Source: Streptomyces sp. ISL-10 (GTDB lineage: Bacteria > Actinomycetota > Actinomycetes > Streptomycetales > Streptomycetaceae). Taken from it: 64,000 nt of DNA. Position numbers and translations under genes: made by a program. The stretch lies in NCBI RefSeq assembly GCF_018614575.1, contig NZ_JAGGOJ010000013.1, positions 124,001-188,000 of the forward strand, read 5' to 3'. The notes beneath the pieces are model-generated. The model was given only the letters and a program-made list of their open reading frames with translations. It did not search any database and was not told where the DNA came from. Shown here one piece after another: positions 16,830 to 23,843 of the stretch; the first letter of the stretch is position 1, and every line of letters begins with the position of its first letter.

Positions 16830-17057
16830 TCACGACGAGCCCTCGGCCGTCATGCCGCGTCCCGACGACTGCCTCTGGAGGCCCGCAGACGCCGTGCGTC
16901 CCGCACGAGAGCGAGGCACGCGGCGAGGCAGACCCAGCCCCCGGCCCACCGCCCACAGGACGGACGAGCCCGCCTGGTACTCACGGACGGCGCTGATGAG
17001 CAGCACCGAGCCGGCGAGAACGCCGAAGGCCGAAATGAGCACGCTGATGCGGTCCAT
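16830..17057 (-). CDS. Hypothetical small membrane protein
   Basis: A 75-residue frame starts MDRISVLISAFGVLAGSVLLI, one clear membrane segment followed by a basic Ser/Arg-rich tail. A weak AGGATG ribosome binding site precedes it. I do not recognise a family and the C-terminal tail looks unstructured, so coding is plausible but not secure. Confidence 0.45.
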   Translation of the reverse strand: MDRISVLISAFGVLAGSVLLISAVREYQAGSSVLWAVGRGLGLPRRVPRSRAGRTASAGLQRQSSGRGMTAEGSS

Positions 17058-17125
17058 CACAAGAGCATCCTGGAGCACAGCCGGATCGGTGCCCCGACCG
17101 GATGGTCCTTACGGCGCGTGAAACG

Positions 17126-17503
17126 TTATTCGATCGCCAGGGTGCCGGTGCGGAGGATGTCGTGATTGGCGAACAGCCCGTCGAGATGCATGGTGTGGGT
17201 CAGTTCCGCAGTCCATTTCGCTTCCGGGAGGTCGCGGTAGGAGGGGGCGCGGCACATGCGGGCGCGGGTGCACTGGGTGAGGATCCAGCGGGCCTGGGTC
17301 TGGCCGGTGGGTGTGTTGGAGTACATGCTCGCTGCGAGGCGCCACAACCGGTCTCCGGACGCGCCGTCTGCGCTGACGACGCAGACGATGGCGATGTCGC
17401 CCACGCCGCGCTGGTCGCTGGACTGGGTGGTGTATGCGATCAGCAGGCCGTGCAGCGGAAAGACGGTGAGCCGACTGACAGCGGTGACCTGGACGGCGGG
17501 CAT
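17126..17503 (-). CDS. Hypothetical protein in accessory cluster
   Basis: This 125-residue protein has no family I recognise. It begins MPAVQVTAVSRLTVFPLHGL with beta-strand-like alternation, has two Cys close together (LTQCTRARMCR), and ends with an acidic LRTGTLAIE. It lies 63 bases downstream of the GRDP-like gene on the same strand and is likely its operon partner. Confidence 0.6.
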   Translation of the reverse strand: MPAVQVTAVSRLTVFPLHGLLIAYTTQSSDQRGVGDIAIVCVVSADGASGDRLWRLAASMYSNTPTGQTQARWILTQCTRARMCRAPSYRDLPEAKWTAELTHTMHLDGLFANHDILRTGTLAIE

Positions 17504-17566
17504 GGCGGCTCCGATCCGAGAGCACGCGCGACCACCGGACCGGCGGCCGCGCGTTGAGCGGGACGG

Positions 17567-18010
17567 TTACTTGCCGCTGCAGCCGCCTCCGTCGCCGCAG
17601 CAGGCCGGCGGGTTGCACTCGGCGGCCGTGCCCCACAGCTCGTGGTCGACGACGAACCCGGCCTCCTCGATTGCGGCCACCGTGGCCCGCATCTGAGCGC
17701 CGTCGAAGAGCTGCGGTGCGGGGAACGGGTTGTGGTGGATGAACCGGCCGAACTGCTCCTGGCACCAGGCGGCGTACTCGCGGGTGTGGAGCATGAAGGC
17801 GTGCCAGCCGGGGTCGACCGACTGGGACGGGGACAGGCCCTCGTTGTGGTGGGCGGACATGTGGAGGAACGCGAGCGCCTGATCCATCACGCGCTCGGCG
17901 CGTTCACGGGTGACCTTCTCCTCCTGGACGACGAAGCGGACGAGCCGGTCGAAAAGCTCCGGCTCGACGAGGCCTCGGCCACGGGCCAGTTCTGTTGCGA
18001 GAGCGGTCAT
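17567..18010 (-). CDS. Glycine-rich domain protein-like (GRDP) with Cys-rich tail
   Basis: The 147-residue protein carries the GRDP-like signature: SVDPGWHAFMLHTREYAAWC followed by GRFIHHNPFP (residues ~68-100), known from plant glycine-rich domain proteins and many actinobacterial small proteins of unknown function. The His residues of WHAFMLH and FIHHNP may bind metal. The C-terminus is a compact Cys cluster, ECNPPACCGDGGGCSGK, four Cys within 13 residues, which is unusual and could bind metal or be modified. ATG 18010 is preceded by AGGAGC. It sits in a run of small minus-strand genes. Confidence 0.75.
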   Translation of the reverse strand: MTALATELARGRGLVEPELFDRLVRFVVQEEKVTRERAERVMDQALAFLHMSAHHNEGLSPSQSVDPGWHAFMLHTREYAAWCQEQFGRFIHHNPFPAPQLFDGAQMRATVAAIEEAGFVVDHELWGTAAECNPPACCGDGGGCSGK

Positions 18011-18174
18011 GCGATGCTCCTTCGGTACATGCTCGGCGCGCGGCCTACCCGGGCGCCGTGGTGCGAGTCGGGCTTCTTCGGGGAGCCGGTATCCGTCCCG
18101 GACCGGTCCTGCCAGGGCATTCGGTCCGGGGCGGGGCTGGGGACCGCGAGTGATCGGCGGTACTCGCGTACGTC

Positions 18175-18372
18175 TCATGGGCAGGCGTAGACGTCGGTGT
18201 CCAGGACGTGGGCTCCTTGTTGCCCGGCGGCGCGGCCGACAAGGACGGCACCTCGGGTGAGCTGTCTGCCGCAGGCATAACAGGCGCGGCCCGCGTAGGC
18301 CTCCCAGGACAGCGCAGCAGCCGACGGGATCGGAACCTCGCCGCAGCGGGGTGGCGCGGAAACGGTGTTCAC
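18175..18372 (-). CDS. Small Cys-rich protein (zinc-ribbon-like), third gene of overlap operon
   Basis: The 65-residue product has RACYACGRQLTRGAV and ends DVYACP, a C-x2-C plus distal Cys pattern like a minimal zinc ribbon. Its GTG start overlaps the stop of the preceding gene as GTGA, so the two are translationally coupled. Function unknown. Confidence 0.6.
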   Translation of the reverse strand: MNTVSAPPRCGEVPIPSAAALSWEAYAGRACYACGRQLTRGAVLVGRAAGQQGAHVLDTDVYACP

Positions 18373-18551
18373 TTCCGTCCCTGTCGCCAGGACGCACCCG
18401 AGTACTCGTGGAAGTGGTGGCCGGCATGGTGGGGCGGAAGGGTGGAGCAGCGGCCCGGTGCGTCAGGCTTCGGGGACCAGCACAGGGCGACGCCGATTGG
18501 ACGCATGGCGTGGGAGGTGAGTACCGGATCCTCGTGGTGGATCGGGCTCAT
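18369..18551 (-). CDS. Small His/Cys-rich protein, second gene of overlap operon
   Basis: The 60-residue product contains PIGVALCWSPKPDAPGRCS and PPHHAGHHFHEYS. The C...C...HH..HH.H spacing suggests a metal-binding site and resembles small actinobacterial and actinophage proteins I have seen with the C-x-LPPHH-x-GHHxH pattern, without a known role. ATG 18551 overlaps the upstream stop codon as ATGA. Confidence 0.6.
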   Translation of the reverse strand: MSPIHHEDPVLTSHAMRPIGVALCWSPKPDAPGRCSTLPPHHAGHHFHEYSGASWRQGRK

Positions 18552-18748
18552 ACCTCCACCCGCCCGGGCGCGGGGGTGAGGTCGCGCTGCTCGCGGCAAG
18601 GGGCGCACGCGTACAGCGGTAGCGGCGGATCGGACTGGCGCTCAGCAGAGCGCACATAGGCGGCGGTAGACAACGGGCCGTCGTGCCAGCGGCACCAGCC
18701 GGACCGTCCCTTGTCGGCAATCCCCGCAGGGCGGGCGTGTGCGTCCAT
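18548..18748 (-). CDS. Small Cys/His-rich protein, first gene of overlap operon
   Basis: The 66-residue product contains SGWCRWHDGPLS and LYACAPCREQRDL, that is C-x2-H plus C-x2-C, a zinc-finger-like layout. It leads a three-gene operon in which stops and starts overlap by four bases. The operon is preceded by three GTTTCTC elements and by an XRE regulator gene on the same strand. Confidence 0.6.
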   Translation of the reverse strand: MDAHARPAGIADKGRSGWCRWHDGPLSTAAYVRSAERQSDPPLPLYACAPCREQRDLTPAPGRVEV

Positions 18749-18770
18749 GACCAGCACCGTAAGCGCCGGG

Positions 18771-18806
18771 GTTTCTCAGGATCGGCCATGTTTCTCGTTG
18801 TTTCTC
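18771..18806. promoter_or_regulatory. Three GTTTCTC direct repeats upstream of Cys-rich operon
   Basis: GTTTCTC occurs at 18771, 18790 and 18800, with a degenerate GTTTCC at 18821. The spacings are 19 and 10 bases, near two and one helical turns, so bound proteins would line up on one face. They lie between the Cys-rich operon (start 18748) and the end of the XRE gene. A likely reader is the XRE protein. Confidence 0.5.
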
Positions 18807-18835
18807 ACAGGGCCCGGCTCGTTTCCGGATGTTGC

Positions 18836-19678
18836 TCAAGAGGGCAGGAGAGCGCTCCGCGCCCGTGTTATCAGGCGGTGCGCGGCCCGGCCGGTGACGG
18901 CGCCGTCGGCGAGCGCATCCCATACCTTCCCGTACAGAGCGACGTCCTCGGCCGAGTCCAACCACATCTCGGCATGCCACGACTCGGCGATGACCAGCCG
19001 GTCGTCGTGAATCCAGAAGTCGTCACCGGCCGCCACCCGCACATCGGCAGCCAGGGGGATGATGCCGAGCTCCACCGTGGAGAGGCCGTTCACGGACATC
19101 AGCCGGTCGAGCTGGTCGGCGAGCACAGCGGGAGAGCAGATCCGGGTGTGGAGCGCAGCCTCACCGATCAGGACCCGGTACCGCTTGCCCGGCCGGTACA
19201 AGCCCTCCTGCCGCCGCAGCCGGGACGCGACACCCGCCTCTATGTCCCGGTCGACGCCGTGCAGCATTGCATACCGACCGAGGACAGCACGTGCGTACTC
19301 CGGCGTCTGGAACACTCCTGGCACCACGGATGCGCTGAACCCACGGAACGTAGCGGTCCTCTCGTGCTGCGCCCCGAGCGCGTCCTGCACCGCTCGGTGC
19401 CCGCCCGCAAGCTGCCGGCGCCAGGACCTGTACGTGGACTCCAGTCCTGCTAGCCGGCCGCGCAACTCCGCGGCCGCGTGCGGCTGCCCGACACCCACGG
19501 CCCACGTATCGAGGTCGGCGCCGGTCGCTGTCTGCTTCCCGTTCTCCAGTTTGGACACCTTCGATGGTGCCCACTCGCACGCTGCGGCCAGACCTCGCAC
19601 GGTCAGGCCGGCCTCGGTGCGCAGCTCGCGCAGCCGCGCACCGAGGGCAACCCTGGCCTGCTGATAGTCCGTGCTCAC
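18836..19678 (-). CDS. XRE-family regulator with DUF5753 domain
   Basis: The 280-residue protein begins with a helix-turn-helix (LGARLRELRTEAGLTVRGLA, then EWAPSKVSKLENGKQTATGADL) and continues into DUF5753 (YRSWRRQLAGGHRAVQ, PGVFQTPEYARAVL, and CSPAVLADQLDRL). This architecture is the typical Streptomyces regulator found with DUF397 or DUF6879 partners. The GTG at 19678 starts 10 bases after the stop of the DUF6879 gene, so they are one operon. In the family the small partner proteins often modulate the regulator; that is inference here. Confidence 0.9.
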   Translation of the reverse strand: MSTDYQQARVALGARLRELRTEAGLTVRGLAAACEWAPSKVSKLENGKQTATGADLDTWAVGVGQPHAAAELRGRLAGLESTYRSWRRQLAGGHRAVQDALGAQHERTATFRGFSASVVPGVFQTPEYARAVLGRYAMLHGVDRDIEAGVASRLRRQEGLYRPGKRYRVLIGEAALHTRICSPAVLADQLDRLMSVNGLSTVELGIIPLAADVRVAAGDDFWIHDDRLVIAESWHAEMWLDSAEDVALYGKVWDALADGAVTGRAAHRLITRARSALLPS

Positions 19679-19688
19679 ACCGGGGACG

Positions 19689-20210
19689 CTACCCGGTGAA
19701 ATCCTCGTACGTGAGGGCGTGGTGCCATGCGGCATCGCGGGCCTGGCAGACAGCGACGATCGCGGCTGGGTCGGTCGTCAGCTCCATGCGACGGGCCGGA
19801 TCAGTCCAGTTGAAGCGGGCCAGGACCCGCGAGTCGAACAGCCAGAAGTCGAAGTCCGGCAGGCCGAGGCGTTCGGCGTCGGCACGTAGCAGGAATCGGA
19901 TGTCCTCGCCTGCGGCGAGATTGTCCGGCGTCGTCGCCAGCAGGTACCGCTGTCCGGTGCTGGGCGGCTCGTCGACGAGGCGCACCCGCTCGATCCGCTT
20001 CCCTCGCGCGGTCTGCTCGCGGGCGTTCACGAACCACGGGCCCCCCTCGTCACGTAGCGGCGCGACGCCTCGGACAAAGTCTTGATACTCCTCGGTGGCC
20101 TGGTCCGCCGCGTACTCCCGGCGGGTCTCCAGTCGCCAAGCCGTGTGCTCGAAGCCCCCCTTGAAGAAGTCGAGGATTCGGTGCGCGGGCACGACGTCCA
20201 TCAACGTCAC
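19689..20210 (-). CDS. DUF6879 family protein
   Basis: The 173-residue protein has the DUF6879 pattern: FFKGGFEHTAWRLETRREYA near the N-terminus, RIERVRLVDEPPSTGQRYLL, and DFWLFDSRVLARFNW. The family is linked to XRE/DUF5753 regulators in streptomycetes and has no known activity. GTG 20210 is chosen because it overlaps the upstream stop as GTGA; an ATG lies three codons inside. Confidence 0.85.
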   Translation of the reverse strand: MTLMDVVPAHRILDFFKGGFEHTAWRLETRREYAADQATEEYQDFVRGVAPLRDEGGPWFVNAREQTARGKRIERVRLVDEPPSTGQRYLLATTPDNLAAGEDIRFLLRADAERLGLPDFDFWLFDSRVLARFNWTDPARRMELTTDPAAIVAVCQARDAAWHHALTYEDFTG

Positions 20211-20416
20211 TCCTTCGGGGCGAAGTTGATAAGCAGCGCGCGGTCGACGACGACCAGCGACTCACCGTCGAGGACGTTCTGCATCTGGGCCAGCACCTCG
20301 GGGTCCGTCACGGTGCAGCCCTGCACCAGGATCTCCCCACTGTCGACGTCCTCGTACAGCGTCGGGCACTCGCCGGTCTTGCTGTTCGTGCCGAGCATGC
20401 GCAGCTTGCGAGGCAT
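20207..20416 (-). CDS. Small conserved protein of the DUF6879/XRE operon
   Basis: The 69-residue product begins MPRKLRMLGTNSKTGECPTL and continues with the acidic YEDVDSGEILVQGCTV. Proteins of this type regularly precede DUF6879-XRE pairs. GAGAGGGG lies at a good distance upstream of the ATG and the stop overlaps the next start, so it heads a three-gene operon. Function unknown. Confidence 0.75.
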   Translation of the reverse strand: MPRKLRMLGTNSKTGECPTLYEDVDSGEILVQGCTVTDPEVLAQMQNVLDGESLVVVDRALLINFAPKE

Positions 20417-20728
20417 GGGTGTCCCCTCTCGTGGCCGGCGGAATGCCGGGAGGTGCACGGTAGTGCGGTGATCTAGAAACACGAAAGGTGGTCCCGTCCC
20501 GGCCATAGGGGCACAGGGGGCGTGATCGCACAGGGACTGGTGGCGAGGCGAGTCCAGCACCACCCGGTGGCACACGAGCGCGTCGAAGGCATCGTCCGAG
20601 GGCTGGAGACCCTCGGCCGGTCCCTACTTGCCGCGGTGGCCTTGGCGCGTAGCCGCGAAGGATCGGACGGTCATGGTCGGCAGCGAACAACCGACCATGA
20701 CGCGCGCCCGAGGCAAGGCGGCACGAGC
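20417..20728. other. Intergenic region between two XRE modules
   Basis: No convincing gene is seen in these ~310 bases. The left part must hold the minus-strand promoter of the small protein/DUF6879/XRE operon; it contains TCTAGAAACACGAAAG (20472-20487), whose AGAAAC matches one copy of the GTTTCT element found at 18771-18806. Confidence 0.4.
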
Positions 20729-20935
20729 TCAAAGCCGGAGAGTGACTCCTTCAACGAAGGTTTGCCAGGCATCGGTCGCCACGGCGACCACCGGCCCCGT
20801 CGGCCGCTTCGAGTCGCGTATCAAGATGCCAGTGCCAGCGTGCGCACACTCCACGCACTCACCGCCTGACCCATTGCTGCGGGAGGACTTGAACCACTGA
20901 GGGTCCCTGGAAGAGATCGGATTTGGGTTGGTCAT
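20729..20935 (-). CDS. DUF397 protein
   Basis: The 68-residue protein is a textbook DUF397: QWFKSSRSNGSGGECVECA, then ILIRDSKRPTGPVVAV and WQTFVEGV. These small proteins are encoded next to XRE/DUF5753 regulators in actinobacteria and are thought to act with them. The ATG overlaps the stop of the upstream regulator gene as ATGA. Confidence 0.93.
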   Translation of the reverse strand: MTNPNPISSRDPQWFKSSRSNGSGGECVECAHAGTGILIRDSKRPTGPVVAVATDAWQTFVEGVTLRL

Positions 20936-21780
20936 CGTACGTAGTCCTTCAGCAACGACTTGATCAGTTGGACCGAGCGATGAGGGCTCGCGGCCGCGGC
21001 CCTCAGATTGTCGAAGGCTCGCGTGTACTCACGCACATCGTCCGCCCCCTCCAAGTAGATGGCGTCGGTGATGCCATCCCGGTACACGATGTCCGGGTCC
21101 TCGAGGTCAGGGAAGCCCATCAGTGTGAACGAGCCCGTCGCAGGGTAAGGACCGGCATCGAACGGCAGCACCTGCAGCGTGACAGCGGGAAGTTCAACCG
21201 CGTCCAGGATGCGTTCGAGCTGCTCACGCATCAATGCCCGATCACCGATAACGTTTCGCAGGGTGCTCTCATGTACGACGAACCAGGCGTCTGGAGCGTC
21301 CTCTCGGGTGAGCATTGCCTGACGTTCCATCCGTACATGGACTGCCTGCGCAACGTCCTCAGCGGTCATCTGGTTGGTGGCGCGGTGCAGGGCGGTGGCG
21401 TAAGCAGGCGTCTGCATCAGCCCTGGTAGGAACTCGCACTGGTACTGCTGGAAGGTTGAGATGTCCTGCTCCAGCCCGATGTAGATCGAGAACCAAGACG
21501 GAACCCCACTGCCGTGTGCCTGCCACCAACCTCGTGTCTTAGCCTGCCGTGCCAGCGACTTGAGGAACTCCCGGAGCTCGTCGTCTGTCCCGTAGAAGCG
21601 GCACAGCGCCTCAACATCTGAGGGTTGTACGCGTCCGGTGCCAGTCTCCATGCGATTGACCTTGGACCCACTCCAGTCCAGTGCCTCTCCCACCTGCGCG
21701 CAGGTGAAGCCGTTTGTCTCGCGCAGCCTTTTCAGCTCGATCGACAAACGTCGACGTCGCGCCGTTGGTGAGCCGGCCAT
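20932..21780 (-). CDS. XRE-family regulator with DUF5753 domain (DUF397 partner)
   Basis: The 282-residue protein has an N-terminal helix-turn-helix (LSIELKRLRETNGFTCAQVG, EALDWSGSKVNRMETGTGRV) and a DUF5753 domain (FSIYIGLEQDISTFQQYQ, LPGLMQTPAYATAL, VIGDRALMREQLERI). GAGGG precedes the ATG. It is translationally coupled to DUF397 and divergent from the HATPase gene, an arrangement repeated across Streptomyces genomes and associated with developmental control. Confidence 0.92.
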   Translation of the reverse strand: MAGSPTARRRRLSIELKRLRETNGFTCAQVGEALDWSGSKVNRMETGTGRVQPSDVEALCRFYGTDDELREFLKSLARQAKTRGWWQAHGSGVPSWFSIYIGLEQDISTFQQYQCEFLPGLMQTPAYATALHRATNQMTAEDVAQAVHVRMERQAMLTREDAPDAWFVVHESTLRNVIGDRALMREQLERILDAVELPAVTLQVLPFDAGPYPATGSFTLMGFPDLEDPDIVYRDGITDAIYLEGADDVREYTRAFDNLRAAAASPHRSVQLIKSLLKDYVR

Positions 21781-21864
21781 TCCAACCCTCTTTTCCGTAG
21801 CGGGTGTTCAGTCTCCGCACCAGTGAGCGTGCTTGCCAATCACTCGATGGTGGGAATCCCTTGG

Positions 21865-21897
21865 TGCATATTGCATGAAGGGATGCGCAACGCAATG
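21865..21897. promoter_or_regulatory. Candidate operator in XRE/HATPase divergent region
   Basis: TGCATATTGCA (21865-21875) is a short symmetric element, followed by ATGCGCAACGCAATGC, which repeats parts of it. The region is the shared upstream of the XRE gene and the HATPase gene. Evidence is the symmetry only. Confidence 0.3.
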
Positions 21898-21956
21898 CTG
21901 GTGAGTCGTAGCGTCCGCCATGAGGTGAGTGGGTTGGCATGAATGAGGACGGGTGC

Positions 21957-22580
21957 ATGATTCGGAAGTCGTGGGAGCTTCCCTTCCTGGCTGAGCCGAA
22001 GGAAGTGGCCGTACTTCGACGCATCCTGAGGCTCCACTTGAAGGCGTGGGGCTTGCCACGGCAGACGGAAGTAGCTCAGCTCTGTGTCAGTGAAATCGTC
22101 GCCAACGTCATCCGGCACGTGGGCGCGGGGACGCCGACAGCCCTCCGTCTCTCCATGAGCGGCACGTACCTGCGCGTTGAAGTGCGCGATCCCGACTCCC
22201 GGGCGCTGCCGACATTGGTCGCGGTTGGCCCTGACTCTGAGTCGGGACGTGGCATGGCGCTGGTGGACGCGATGGCTGACCGCTGGGGTGTTCTGCTCGG
22301 TTCTGATCACAAGGTGACCTGGTGCGAGATCGCGACCGATCTGTCCACGCCGAACGGACACGCCGGAGGCGTCCGCGTCACACGGGCGGAGGCGATGATC
22401 TCCATTTACGGTGCGGTGGCATCCCCTCGCGCGGTGAACGCGAGTCGGCTGAGCGTGGCCGTGGCCAAGGACACCGCGATCGATGTGATCGTGGATTTGC
22501 TCCACTGGATGGTTGTCCACGGCTTCGACGCTGATGATGTGCTGGACATGGCTCAGGCGCGATTTGAGTCCGGCTTGTGA
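21957..22580 (+). CDS. HATPase_c ATP-binding protein (anti-sigma-like)
   Basis: The 207-residue protein has an N-terminal GHKL ATPase fold of the RsbW/SpoIIAB type: VAQLCVSEIVANVIRHVG (N-box), LRVEVRDPDSRALP (G1), and SESGRGMALVDAMADRWG (G2). The C-terminal ~80 residues are additional. Streptomyces orphan HATPase proteins of this group are often next to XRE/DUF397 pairs. I prefer ATG 21957 because GAGGA is well placed before it; an in-frame ATG at 21939 is possible. Confidence 0.88.
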   Translation: MIRKSWELPFLAEPKEVAVLRRILRLHLKAWGLPRQTEVAQLCVSEIVANVIRHVGAGTPTALRLSMSGTYLRVEVRDPDSRALPTLVAVGPDSESGRGMALVDAMADRWGVLLGSDHKVTWCEIATDLSTPNGHAGGVRVTRAEAMISIYGAVASPRAVNASRLSVAVAKDTAIDVIVDLLHWMVVHGFDADDVLDMAQARFESGL

Positions 22581-22640
22581 TGCGCACGGGTGACTTGACC
22601 GGGGTGAGGTGAGACCAGTGTGCGGTGCGCTTACCTGATC

Positions 22641-22646
22641 TAGATT
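22641..22646 (+). promoter_or_regulatory. Candidate leaderless -10 element before nuclease gene
   Basis: TAGATT ends six bases before the ATG at 22653 and no ribosome binding site lies between, so the mRNA probably starts at or next to the start codon. A -35 is not obvious. Confidence 0.45.
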
Positions 22647-22652
22647 CTCCGC

Positions 22653-23756
22653 ATGGGGATTCGAGACATGCTCATCGAAGTCGCGAGCACATACGACCGC
22701 ACCGCCGGTTCGACGCGCGACGTGAAGGGACAGCAGGTACTGCGTGCGGTCGCAAGCCGTACCGATCTCGCCCTTCCGCCAGGCTTCAGCGCCAAAGGGC
22801 ATGGGGGACAGACGACTCCGGCGGCAACCCCCTGGATCGGCATCTTCGATGAGCGTCGCGAGAGCGATCCGAAGAAGGGTCTGTACCTCGCATATATCTT
22901 CAGCGCCGATCTGAAGAACGTGACTCTAACCTTGCAGCAAGGGATTACCTGGCTGGAAGAGCGATTGGGCAGGGGCATCGCGCGCGAGGCGCATCTTCGC
23001 CGTCACGCGGCCCGGCTCCGCCGGGCCGTGAAGCGGCAGGGGTGGGTAGACGAGCCGGAGCTTCGCGACAAGGCGGCGCGACCCCGGGCCTACCAGGCAG
23101 CCAGTGTCATCGCCAAGTCCTACGACACGGCCGTCCTGCCGAGTGATGTCACGTTGATGGAGGACCTCCTGGTCGCCATCGAGTCACTACGGCGAGCGGA
23201 AGAGGCGGACCGTGTCTGGTGGATGAGCGACGACGCAGACGCCCTTGAGATGTCTTACGAGCCTGGCGGCCACGCCCACCCGGTCGCCGACCCGCTCGCC
23301 GGCTTCCAGCCGAAGAGCAGCAGCGAGTATGTGGCGCAGATCACGGCCCGGCAGCAGGTCAAGCAACGAAGCCACGAGAAGCTGATCGAGGACTTTGGCA
23401 TCTATGTCGCGGAGTGCGGATACGCCCCCATCACGCGAGGGCAGCACCCCAAGGACTTGGTGCTGCGGCGTCCCGGCGCCGAGGCGGAGATTGGCGAAGA
23501 GTGGTTGATTGAAGCGAAGGTCGTTCGTAACGGAAACCCGACCACGGCGGTCCGTGAGGCAGTCGGACAGCTCTACGAGTACCGCCACTTCCTTTACCAG
23601 CAGCAGTGTGAGCCCTTCCTCATAGGGCTGTTCTCCGAGGAGATCGGCGTCTACGCCCCATACCTGGAGGAGCGAGGAATCGCCTCGATCTGGCAGCACG
23701 GGGCCGGATGGGGCGGCTCATCCATGGCACAGGAGTGGGGCATGACCTTGGCGTAG
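22653..23756 (+). CDS. MrcB-like N-terminal domain fused to a PD-(D/E)XK nuclease
   Basis: The N-terminal ~190 residues resemble the MrcB N-terminal domain (DUF3578): ATPWIGIFDERRESDPKKGL, YLAYIFSADLKNVTLTLQQG and WLEERLG. DUF3578 is found in modification-dependent restriction proteins. From residue 240 the protein shows a PD-(D/E)XK-type fold: HEKLIEDFG, KDLVLRRP (D268), EEWLIEAKVV (E287-x-K289) and GQLYEYR (Q306-x3-Y310, as in RecB-like nucleases). It has no helicase or methylase partner. Base composition appears less GC-rich than the flanks. A single-gene, modification-dependent restriction enzyme is the most economical reading; activity is inferred. Confidence 0.8.
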   Translation: MGIRDMLIEVASTYDRTAGSTRDVKGQQVLRAVASRTDLALPPGFSAKGHGGQTTPAATPWIGIFDERRESDPKKGLYLAYIFSADLKNVTLTLQQGITWLEERLGRGIAREAHLRRHAARLRRAVKRQGWVDEPELRDKAARPRAYQAASVIAKSYDTAVLPSDVTLMEDLLVAIESLRRAEEADRVWWMSDDADALEMSYEPGGHAHPVADPLAGFQPKSSSEYVAQITARQQVKQRSHEKLIEDFGIYVAECGYAPITRGQHPKDLVLRRPGAEAEIGEEWLIEAKVVRNGNPTTAVREAVGQLYEYRHFLYQQQCEPFLIGLFSEEIGVYAPYLEERGIASIWQHGAGWGGSSMAQEWGMTLA

Positions 23757-23843
23757 CCCCAACCTCAGAGTGGTGGTAAATGTGACGCTACGCCAAGGCA
23801 GTCGCGGAGGTCCGGAGGTTCCAGGGAACTCACTGATGCGCAT

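Noticed and set aside
17126-23756. Integrated prophage or conjugative element
   Set aside because: The region is accessory in character but has no integrase, excisionase, terminase, transfer or capsid gene and no flanking direct repeat that I can see.
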